Source of the DNA: Luteibacter yeojuensis
GTDB taxonomy: Bacteria > Pseudomonadota > Gammaproteobacteria > Xanthomonadales > Rhodanobacteraceae
Direction: 5' to 3'
NCBI RefSeq assembly: GCF_000964085.1
Contig: NZ_JZRB01000035.1
Location: forward strand, 1 to 64,000
DNA: 64,000 nt
Shown here: one piece after another, positions 7,992 through 18,634 of the stretch
Numbering within the stretch: the first letter of the stretch is position 1
How the letters are laid out: each line of letters starts with the position of its first letter
Position numbers and translations under genes: made by a program
The notes under the pieces: model-generated
Database searches by the model: none
Told to the model about the DNA's origin: nothing
Seen by the model: only the letters and a program-made list of their open reading frames with translations

Positions 7992-8756
7992 ATGCGCCGC
8001 ACATGCCTCGCCCTGCCCATCGCGCTCGCCCTTTGCCACGCCGCGCATGCCGAAGACGATACCCCCACCTATGCGTTCGGCGCGGGCGTGCAGCGCATGC
8101 CAGGGTGGCAGGGTTCGAAAAACACGCGCAACCAGCCGGTGCCCTACATCGACATCGAGCTGCCAGGCGTGGGCGAGCTTTCCACCACCGATGGCCTGAC
8201 GCTCGATGTCATCGGTGGCGCGCACTGGCACGGTGGTTTCTACGGAAACTGGTTGTGGGGCCGCACGCATGATGAACTCGGGCCGCGCCTTGGCGGCAAG
8301 GTGGCGTCGCTTTCGCCGCGCTGGCAGGGCGGTGGTTACCTCGAGTACGCGTTCAACGAGCGTTTCAGCCTTGGCGGCCACCTCGCGCACGACACCGCTG
8401 GCGCGGGCGCGTATGCCGCGCTGTATGCCGACTGGAAGCTACCCGACGTGTGGTACATCCAGCACTCGCTGGAACTGCAGGTGGAAGGCATGAACGGCGC
8501 GGGCATGGACCGGTTCTTCGGCGTCACGCCGGCCGAGGCGCAGGCCATCGGCACGGCGCCGTACCAGCCCGGCGCCGGCTGGCATTCCGCCAACCTCGAA
8601 TATGACGCTTTCGTGCCGACGTCGTTGCATACCGGTTTCGCGTTGGCGCTTTCGTACGCGCGGCTGTATGGCAACGCGGCAGGCAGCCCGCTCGTGCGCG
8701 AATTCGGCTCACGCCGCCAGCCGACCACCACGCTGGCGTTCGTGGTCCACTTCTAG
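7992..8756 (+). CDS. MipA/OmpV family outer-membrane protein
   Basis: This 254-residue protein has a cleavable Sec signal peptide (about residues 1-20, ending CHAAHA). The mature part has the MipA/OmpV pattern of alternating amphipathic strands: YAFGAGVQRMPGWQGS at the mature start, repeated GG-Y/F turns, and a terminal aromatic strand ending FVVHF, as expected for an outer-membrane barrel. MipA was described as a scaffold for murein enzymes in E. coli, while many relatives behave as stress- or surface-related porin-like proteins. It is a single gene facing away from the phosphatase operon and convergent with the CPBP protease gene 13 nt away. Confidence 0.85.
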   Translation: MRRTCLALPIALALCHAAHAEDDTPTYAFGAGVQRMPGWQGSKNTRNQPVPYIDIELPGVGELSTTDGLTLDVIGGAHWHGGFYGNWLWGRTHDELGPRLGGKVASLSPRWQGGGYLEYAFNERFSLGGHLAHDTAGAGAYAALYADWKLPDVWYIQHSLELQVEGMNGAGMDRFFGVTPAEAQAIGTAPYQPGAGWHSANLEYDAFVPTSLHTGFALALSYARLYGNAAGSPLVREFGSRRQPTTTLAFVVHF

Positions 8757-8769
8757 GGCGCCCGCGGCA

Positions 8770-9549
8770 TCACGCCAGGTCGGGATGCAGGTCGTCGCCT
8801 TCAAGATGCGTGGGGATCGCGAACAGCACGCCCAGCATGACGATGTGCGCCACGCCAGACAGAAGCGAGGCCCACACGGGTAGCGCGACGTCATAGGGCA
8901 GCACGGTGTCGATGAGCCGGTTCGCCAGGTTCCAGCCCCAGTGCAGGCCCACCGCCAGCCAGAGGTTGCCGGTGCGAACCACGGCGGTGGCGTAGGCCAG
9001 CCCGAAGCACAGCAGCATGAGGGCCTCGGCGGGGCCACCCGGCAGGTGGAAGACGTGGTTGAGCAGGTAGGCCAGCGCCGATACCAGCACGAAGGCCCAT
9101 GGGGCCCAGGGCGATCGCTTCGCGCGGTAAATGAAGCCCCGCGTGAGCAGGTCTTCGGAAAGCGATGGCAGGAAGGTCACGACCAGCGCCAGCGGCAGCG
9201 TGTACGCGAACGACATGGCCGCCGCGGCGGCCGTCTCGGGCGGCCGGGCAAGGTACACCCCCAGGGCCATGCCGACGCATACCGCCACGTACTTCAGCAG
9301 CAGTGCCAGCACGAGGCCGCCGGATACCCGCAGCGGCGTGCTTCGGCGCCACTCCAGCGCGTAGGCGTCGTAGCCACGGAAACCCAGCCAGCGGCCGATG
9401 GGCCATGCCAGCGCGAGCATCGCCACGAGGAACAGCGCAGCCACCCCCATGCTGTGGAAAACGCGCACGCCGATGCCTTCCGCCGCGCTGTACAGGGCAA
9501 ACAGGAAGGCGAACGCGATGACGACGCGCTTGCGGTCGACGGCAGGCAT
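8770..9549 (-). CDS. CPBP-family intramembrane glutamic protease
   Basis: This 259-residue membrane protein has about seven hydrophobic segments. The Abi/CPBP (Rce1-like) domain lies in the C-terminal half: motif 1 SEDLLTRGFIYR, motif 2 LLNHVFH and motif 3 HWGWN. Motif 1 normally reads EExxxR; here it is EDxxxR, so the second glutamate is an aspartate. The His ligands are kept, so the enzyme may still be active. CPBP proteins include CAAX-type proteases and bacteriocin self-immunity proteins; no bacteriocin gene is adjacent. It is monocistronic. Confidence 0.85.
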   Translation of the reverse strand: MPAVDRKRVVIAFAFLFALYSAAEGIGVRVFHSMGVAALFLVAMLALAWPIGRWLGFRGYDAYALEWRRSTPLRVSGGLVLALLLKYVAVCVGMALGVYLARPPETAAAAAMSFAYTLPLALVVTFLPSLSEDLLTRGFIYRAKRSPWAPWAFVLVSALAYLLNHVFHLPGGPAEALMLLCFGLAYATAVVRTGNLWLAVGLHWGWNLANRLIDTVLPYDVALPVWASLLSGVAHIVMLGVLFAIPTHLEGDDLHPDLA

Positions 9550-9641
9550 GGATTCCCCGGGAACGGTGGTGCGGGGCCCAGCTTAGGGCCGCGCCGGCCC
9601 GGACGCCATAGGCCAGGCGCAACCGAAGCGAGACAACCGGC

Positions 9642-9956
9642 TCAACGGTCGTCGCGGGTCCAGATGAAGCCGCCCTCTTCCTTCACGGGGAAGACCGCCA
9701 CCGGCTCGTAGGCCGGCGGGCAGGTGACCCCGCCCGTGCGCAGGTCGAAACGGGCGCCGTGGCGGACGCACTCCACCTCGTGGCCGATGACCGGGCCGCC
9801 CGCCAGCTCGCCGCCATCATGGGTGCACACGTCTTCGATGGCATGGAGCTCGCCGTCGATGTTGTAGACCGCGATGGCGGTATCGCCATCCCAGGCCACG
9901 CGGAACTCGCCGGGCAGCAGCTCGCTGCGCGTGCCCACTTTCACCCAGTCGCTCAT
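9642..9956 (-). CDS. Rieske [2Fe-2S] ferredoxin (non-heme oxygenase ferredoxin type)
   Basis: This 104-residue protein shows the Rieske cluster ligands as CTH at about residue 44 and CVRHG near residue 64 (C-x-H...C-x2-H). The size fits stand-alone Rieske ferredoxins of aromatic dioxygenase systems. It is the last gene of the suf operon and overlaps the preceding acetyltransferase gene by 4 nt. Such a ferredoxin next to suf genes suggests a role as a client or an electron carrier for the assembly machinery rather than in a dioxygenase, since no oxygenase gene is present. Confidence 0.9.
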   Translation of the reverse strand: MSDWVKVGTRSELLPGEFRVAWDGDTAIAVYNIDGELHAIEDVCTHDGGELAGGPVIGHEVECVRHGARFDLRTGGVTCPPAYEPVAVFPVKEEGGFIWTRDDR

Positions 9957-10486
9957 GCGCCGAGCTCCTTCACCAGGTACTCGAAGCGGAGGTCGTCGCG
10001 CTGGGGCAGGCCGAAGCGCTCGTCGCCATACGGGAAGGGCTTGGTGCGGCCGGTGCGGACGTAGCCGCGGCGCTCGTACCACGCGATGAGCTCGGCCCGG
10101 ATGTCGATCACCGTCATCTCGATGCGCTGGCACTGCCACTCCTGCACGGCGATGCGCTCCACTTCCTCGATGACGAGGCGGCCGATGCCCGTGCCCTGGA
10201 ACGGCGGGTGCACCGAGAACATGCCGAAGTAGCAGACCCCGTCCTGGCGCTCGATGTAGCACGACGCCGCCACCACGCCATCGCGCTCGAACAGCACGAA
10301 ACGCCCGTTAGGGCCCGTCAGCAGTTCTTCGATCTCGGTGATGTCGGTGCGGCGGCCGTGGAGGAAATCGGCCTCGGTGGTCCAGCCGGCGCGGCTGGCG
10401 TCGCCGCGGTAGGCGGATTCCACCAGCGCGGCGATGGTCGCGGCATCGGCGGGGGTGGCGGCGCGGAAGGTGTGTGTCGGGGTCAT
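9953..10486 (-). CDS. GNAT-family N-acetyltransferase
   Basis: This 177-residue single-domain GNAT has the acetyl-CoA loop in HPPFQGTGIGRLVIEE (Q-G-x-G-x-G) and a C-terminal WYERRGYVRTGR strand-turn typical of the family. The start MTPTHTFRAATPAD places the first beta strand at the N-terminus. Longer reading frames run back into a repeat element and are rejected. It overlaps the Rieske gene by 4 nt and lies 169 bp downstream of sufS, separated from it by a repeat pair. The substrate is unknown. Confidence 0.87.
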   Translation of the reverse strand: MTPTHTFRAATPADAATIAALVESAYRGDASRAGWTTEADFLHGRRTDITEIEELLTGPNGRFVLFERDGVVAASCYIERQDGVCYFGMFSVHPPFQGTGIGRLVIEEVERIAVQEWQCQRIEMTVIDIRAELIAWYERRGYVRTGRTKPFPYGDERFGLPQRDDLRFEYLVKELGA

Positions 10487-10513
10487 GGGGAGAATTCTAA
10501 GCCCGCTGAAAGC

Positions 10514-10646
10514 ATCGCGCGCAAGCGCGCTCCCACAGCAAGGGATGTCCCAAAGGAAGGGATGTCCCACAGGAAGGGATGTCCCACAGGGAGGTGTGCT
10601 CCACAGGGAAGGGTGGACCCTTTGTGGGAGCGCGCTTGCGCGCGAT
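10514..10646. repeat. Inverted REP pair enclosing four 17-bp tandem repeats
   Basis: A 23-bp GTGGGAGCGCGCTTGCGCGC-type element at 10624-10646 has its exact reverse complement at 10514-10536. Between them lie four 17-bp tandem units (10540-10607) of the form AAGGGATGTCCCACAGG; units 2 and 3 are identical and units 1 and 4 are diverged. The whole block sits between sufS and the GNAT gene. It could fold into a large hairpin that attenuates or protects the operon message. There is no Cas gene and the repeats are contiguous, so this is not a CRISPR array. Confidence 0.85.
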
Positions 10647-10655
10647 GGGGCTGCC

Positions 10656-11912
10656 TCAAAGCAGCAGTTTACGCACCCGCCCGATCGCCGCGATGAATTC
10701 ATCCACCTCGGCCTTCGTGTTGTAGAAGGCCAGCGAGGCGCGTAGGGTGGCCGGCACGCCGAAGAACTGCATCAGCGGGTGGGCGCAGTGGTGGCCCGAG
10801 CGCACGGCGACGCCCTGCAGGTCGAGCAGCGTGGCCATGTCGTTAGCGTGGGCAGCGTGGGCACCCTCGAGCAGGAATGACACCACCGGCTCCTTCTCTT
10901 TCGCCTGGCCGAAGATCCGCACGCCCGGCAGGGCCGCGATGGCGTCGGTGGCGTAGGCGAGCAGGTCCTGTTCGTGGGCCTTCAGGCGGTCGAAGCCGAT
11001 GCCCTCGAGGTAGTCGATGGCGGCCGTGACACCGGCGAAGCCCGCGATGTTCGGCGTGCCCGCCTCGAAGCGGTGCGGCGGGTCGGCGAACACGGTGCCT
11101 TCGAAGCGCACCTCGCGGATCATCTCGCCGCCGCCGAAGAACGGCGGCATGGCCATGAGGTGCTCGCGCTTCGCCCACAGCGCGCCGGTGCCGGTGGGCG
11201 CCAGCATCTTGTGGCCGGTGACGGCGTAGAAATCGCAACCCAGGGCCTGCACGTCCACCCGGCGGTGCGGCGCGGCCTGCGAGCCGTCGACCAGCAGCGG
11301 GATGCCACGCTTGCGGCACTCGCGGGCGATCTCGCGCACGGGGTTCACGGTGCCGAGCACGTTCGAAACATGGCCCACGCAGGCCAGCTTCACCTCCGGC
11401 GTCAGCAGCTTGAAGTACTCCTCGAGGATAAGCTCGCCGTTCGCGTCGATCGGCGCGGCCTTCACCGTGGCGCCGGTGCGCTCGGCCACGAGCTGCCACG
11501 GCACGATGTTGGCGTGGTGCTCCATCACGGTGGTGACGATGGCGTCGCCGGGCTTCAGGCGCGGCAGCGCATAGCTGTACGCCACGAGGTTGATGGCCTG
11601 GGTGGTGCCCGAGGTGAGGATCACTTCATCGCGCGAAGGCGCGTTGATGAAACGCGCCAGCGCGTCGCGCGCGCCCTCATAGGCGGCCGTGGCTTCCTCG
11701 CCAAGCGTGTGCACCGCGCGCGCCACGTTGGCATTGTGTTCGCGGTAGTGGCGATCCACCGCCTCGATGACCGACAGCGGCTTCTGCGAGGTGTTGGCGC
11801 TGTCGAAATACACCAGCGGCTTGCCGTGCACGGTGCGCGAGAGCAGCGGGAAATCGGCGCGGATGCGCTCGACGTCGAGCGGGAGGGGGGCGGTCTCGGC
11901 CCTGGCGTTCAT
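10656..11912 (-). CDS. sufS: Cysteine desulfurase SufS
   Basis: This 418-residue PLP enzyme releases sulfur from cysteine as an enzyme-bound persulfide for Fe-S cluster assembly. The PLP lysine is in VTGHKM (about residue 230) and the persulfide cysteine is in RSGHHCAHP near residue 370, the group II (SufS) motif. It starts at MNARAETAP; upstream residues are not family-like. It is 16 nt from sufD. No sufE or sufU partner lies in this operon, so its activator must be encoded elsewhere. Confidence 0.96.
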   Translation of the reverse strand: MNARAETAPLPLDVERIRADFPLLSRTVHGKPLVYFDSANTSQKPLSVIEAVDRHYREHNANVARAVHTLGEEATAAYEGARDALARFINAPSRDEVILTSGTTQAINLVAYSYALPRLKPGDAIVTTVMEHHANIVPWQLVAERTGATVKAAPIDANGELILEEYFKLLTPEVKLACVGHVSNVLGTVNPVREIARECRKRGIPLLVDGSQAAPHRRVDVQALGCDFYAVTGHKMLAPTGTGALWAKREHLMAMPPFFGGGEMIREVRFEGTVFADPPHRFEAGTPNIAGFAGVTAAIDYLEGIGFDRLKAHEQDLLAYATDAIAALPGVRIFGQAKEKEPVVSFLLEGAHAAHANDMATLLDLQGVAVRSGHHCAHPLMQFFGVPATLRASLAFYNTKAEVDEFIAAIGRVRKLLL

Positions 11913-11928
11913 GGCTTGGCTCCGGACG

Positions 11929-13250
11929 TTATTCGGCGGCGGTGCTGGCCGGCAGGCGCGCCACCAGCAGATCACCCAGGTGTTCGCGCAGGGCCTCGTT
12001 GGGCAGCGACTCGAGCGCCGCGCGGCAGAAGGCCAGCGTGAGGAGGCTGCGCGCTTCCACCAGGGGAATGCCGCGCGAGCGCAGGTAGAACAGCGAGCGT
12101 TCGTCGAGCTGGCCGATGGTGGCGCCGTGCGCGGCCTTCACCTCATCGGCGTAGATCTCGAGCTCGGGTTTCGTATCGATCTCGGCCGAGCCGGAGAGCA
12201 GCAGGTTCTTGTTGCTCAGCGAGGCATCGGTGCCGTCGGCACCTTCGGCGACGACGATGGCACCACGGAACACGCCGCGCGAGCGGCCGTCCGCGATACC
12301 GCGCCACAAGGCATCGGAGGCGGTATCGCGCGCCTTGTGGTGCACTTCCAGCTGGGTATCGAGGTGCTGGCGGCCGGCGAGGGCGAATACGCCGCGGGTA
12401 TCGAAGCGGGCACGGTCGCCCACCACTTCCGCGGTCAGTTCGTGGCGCACCAGCGCACCGCCCAGTTCCAGGGCATGCACGGTCGCCTGGGCATCGGCGT
12501 CGAGCCGCACCTGGCCACGGCGGATGAGCGTGGTAGCGGGCGAGGCATCCTGCAGGATGGCGAGGCCCAGCGTGGCGCCTTCGCGCACGGTGTAGTCGGC
12601 GACGACGGTGCCCAGCTGCGTGGCGGCTCCCGCCGACACGAAGTGTTCGACGATATCGACCGAGGCGCCCTTACCCACTTCCACGAGAACACGGGCATGC
12701 CATGCCGTATCGGCCTGCGCACCACTCGTCACATGGACGATCTGCAGCGGCTTCGCGACCTTCGCGTTATCCGCCACGCGCAGCACCACGCCATCGGTGG
12801 CGAGCGCGGCGTTGAGGTGCGCGAACGCATCGGCGGCACCGCGGCGGTAGCGGTTGGCCAGGGCGAAGCGCAGCGGCTCTGGCTGCGCGGCCAGCGCCAC
12901 GGCCAGCGGCGCCAGCTCGACACCGGTGCCGGCATCGAGCGAGGAAAGATCCGCGCGGAACACGCCATCGACGAAGACGGCACGGCCACCGTCGACGCCT
13001 GGCAGCGCAAACAGCGCGCCCGGCACGTCGGCGCCTGCGGCCATGGCGGCATCGGCCAGCGCGAGCGCGCGCTGCGAGAGCGCGCGCAGCGGGGTGTATT
13101 TCCACGCCTCGTTGCGGCCTTCCGGCAGGCCGGTTTCAGCGAAGGCCTCGAGGTTCTCGCGGCGCGCGGCGTCGAGCCACGCGATGCCCGTGGCGGGCAC
13201 GCCGGCGGCGGCATCCAGCGCCGCCCGCACGAACGGGGACGGCGCGCTGG

Positions 13251-13254
<4 letters not shown>
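11929..13254 (-). CDS. sufD: Fe-S cluster assembly protein SufD
   Basis: This 441-residue SufB/SufD-family beta-helix protein has the conserved C-terminal region GATIGQLDERSLFYLRSRGI, where the family places the cluster-scaffold histidine or cysteine face, and a central LEVHHKARDTASD. SufD pairs with SufB and SufC in the SufBC2D scaffold complex in the cytosol. The start MTSAPSPF overlaps the sufC stop by 4 nt (ATGA), which supports translational coupling. Confidence 0.95.
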
Positions 13255-14056
<802 letters not shown>

Positions 14057-14057
<1 letters not shown>

Positions 14058-14464
14058 CAGGGCGTGAGGTGCGAGAGCGCGTCGAGCGCGTCTTCACGGC
14101 GGTCCCAGGGCACGAAGAGGTGATCGTGCAGGAACGCGGAAACGGGGTTGCAGGGGATGCCGCGCTTGGCGAAGGCGGCGGAAACGGCGGCCATCATGCC
14201 CACGGCGGTAAGGCTGGATTGCACGCGCAGGGTGATGCAAGCCCACAGCATGCGATCGCCGCTCAGGTCGTCTTCGGTGACATCGACGATGAGCGTGGTG
14301 CCCTCGTCCTCGCGGAACATCATGAGCGCCTCGCCCATGCGCTCGCGGGCGCGCTCGTGCGAGACATGGATGAAACGTTTTGGCACCGGGTCGACGGCCG
14401 GGTCGAGCGCGGCGAGCAGCGCGCGCAGGTCGGAGGTGGACGCGGCGGAACCGGCGATGCCCAC
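14057..14464 (-). CDS. ACT-domain protein (COG3602/ACT_3-like) within the suf operon
   Basis: This 135-residue protein has an ACT-like C-terminal half: SSLTAVGMMAAVSAAFAKRGIPCN then FLHDHLFVPWDRREDALDAL, which matches the COG3602 (ACT_3/ACT_7) pattern. The N-terminal half has an FREDEGTTLIVD stretch. ACT domains bind amino acids and regulate enzymes; a link to cysteine or Fe-S supply is plausible but not shown. It starts with GTG only 3 nt after the sufB stop and its TGA overlaps the sufC ATG, so it is embedded between sufB and sufC. This position is unusual for canonical suf operons. Confidence 0.8.
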
Positions 14465-14467
14465 GGC

Positions 14468-15942
<1,475 letters not shown>

Positions 15943-15946
<4 letters not shown>

Positions 15947-16395
15947 GCGTTTGCCTGCGCGGGGTTGGCCGCGCCCTTCGCCGGCGCCGCGGGGCGCCCG
16001 GCCAGCATTTGTGCAAGGGTCATCCCACGCAGCACGCCATCGATGGCACCGGAGACCGACTGCCAGCTGCCGCTGACGCCGCACTGGGCGTGCCGATCGC
16101 AATGGCCCTGGGCGATGCTGCACTCGGTGAGGCCGATGGGGCCCTCCAGCGCCTCGACGATGTCGGCGAGGCTGATGGCCTCGGCCGGCCGCGCCAGGCG
16201 GTAGCCGCCGTTGACGCCGCGGAACGACTCCACCAGGCCGGCATGGCCCAGCAGCTTCAGCAGCTTGCTCACCGTGGGCAATTCCAGGCGCGCCTCGTCG
16301 GCGATCTGGGCGGTGCTCAGAACGTCGGCGGGGTGCGTGGCGATGACGGTCATCACCACGGTGGCGTAGTCGGTCAGGCGGCTGACTCTGAGCAT
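15943..16395 (-). CDS. Rrf2-family SUF regulator
   Basis: This 150-residue Rrf2-type regulator has the winged-helix segment [16 protein letters not shown] and the wing [13 protein letters not shown] cysteine cluster [14 protein letters not shown] at about residues 92-105 resembles the [2Fe-2S] ligand loop of IscR. It is first in the suf operon and overlaps sufB by 4 nt, so it is likely an Fe-S-sensing autoregulator of cluster assembly. The start chosen matches the family N-terminus, though no good ribosome-binding site precedes it. An upstream in-frame Met at 16458 adds 21 non-conserved residues. Confidence 0.92.
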
Positions 16396-16412
16396 CGTGG
16401 GGAGGGGGATGC

Positions 16413-16440
16413 GTGGAAACCGGACCAAAATGGTACTGTT
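16413..16440 (-). promoter_or_regulatory. Candidate promoter/operator for the suf operon
   Basis: The short dyad ACCA-AAA-TGGT lies at 16424-16434, about 29 bp upstream of the regulator's ATG, with outer GGACC and GGTAC halves. On the transcribed strand TACCAT here could act as a -10 element with TTGCGC 17 bp upstream as -35, so a bound Rrf2 protein would block polymerase. This is consistent with autoregulation. It is pattern-based and weak without a motif search. Confidence 0.35.
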
Positions 16441-16521
16441 TTCCGCTGCACCGCGCAATCCGCGCCCGCCATCCCCTGTAAGCCAAACCCCTCCCTATAG
16501 CACCAGCGAGGGTGGAACTCA

Positions 16522-16538
16522 CGCACCACATTGGCGCA
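16522..16538. promoter_or_regulatory. NtrC-type enhancer site
   Basis: The 17-bp near-palindrome CGCACCA-CAT-TGGCGCA closely matches the NtrC consensus TGCACCA-N3-TGGTGCA, with one mismatch in each outer arm. It lies about 55-70 bp upstream of the -24/-12 promoter of glnK, as expected for an enhancer-binding site. A weaker GCACCA half lies at 16500. Confidence 0.65.
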
Positions 16539-16570
16539 ATCCCATGCACATCACCCAACTAACCCACTGA

Positions 16571-18293
<1,723 letters not shown>

Positions 18294-18316
18294 GATTCAT
18301 CTCACAGTTTTGCTAC

Positions 18317-18348
18317 CGAAGGCCCGGCGCAAGCCGGGCCTTCGTTTT
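18317..18348 (+). terminator. Rho-independent terminator of glnK-amtB
   Basis: A perfect 12-bp stem CGAAGGCCCGGC / GCCGGGCCTTCG with a GCAA tetraloop is followed by TTTT. It begins 23 nt after the amtB stop. Confidence 0.92.
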
Positions 18349-18459
18349 GCGCGATGAGAAAAACGGACATGGCCGTCCAGACGCCTGTAGGCGTTGGCCC
18401 ACCTGGGAATGGCCACGTTTAATGCGATCGCAGCATTGTCATTCGCGCTTAACCAACGT

Positions 18460-18488
18460 TTGACAGCACAAAAACCGCCACCTAGAAC
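18460..18488 (+). promoter_or_regulatory. Candidate sigma-70 promoter for the TonB-dependent receptor
   Basis: TTGACA (18460-18465) is separated by exactly 17 bp from TAGAAC (18483-18488). The -35 is a perfect consensus and the -10 is partial. It implies an mRNA leader of about 140 nt before the receptor's start. The rest of the 18294-18634 gap holds only the upstream terminator and the leader hairpin. Confidence 0.55.
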
Positions 18489-18600
18489 CGGTGGGCGCCC
18501 GCTCCAGGGCGGCACGTCGCGGGGGTAGCGCGACACGCCGTTCGACGGGTGCTCCGCGCGGGATTCCCCCAGGGCCCGCCTCAACCAGAAATCAACCAAG

Positions 18601-18620
18601 GGGCCTTCCTTCGAAGGCCC
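18601..18620 (+). other. Leader hairpin upstream of the receptor
   Basis: GGGCCTTC-CTTC-GAAGGCCC forms a perfect 8-bp stem with a 4-nt loop and ends 14 nt before the ATG at 18635. There is no U-tract, so it is not a terminator. It may shape translation initiation or mRNA stability of the receptor message. Confidence 0.6.
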
Positions 18621-18634
18621 GGTAGGGGCTTTGT

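Noticed and set aside
10540-10607. Possible CRISPR array
   Set aside because: The units are 17 bp and directly adjacent with no spacers, and there are no cas genes. They are tandem repeats between REP arms.
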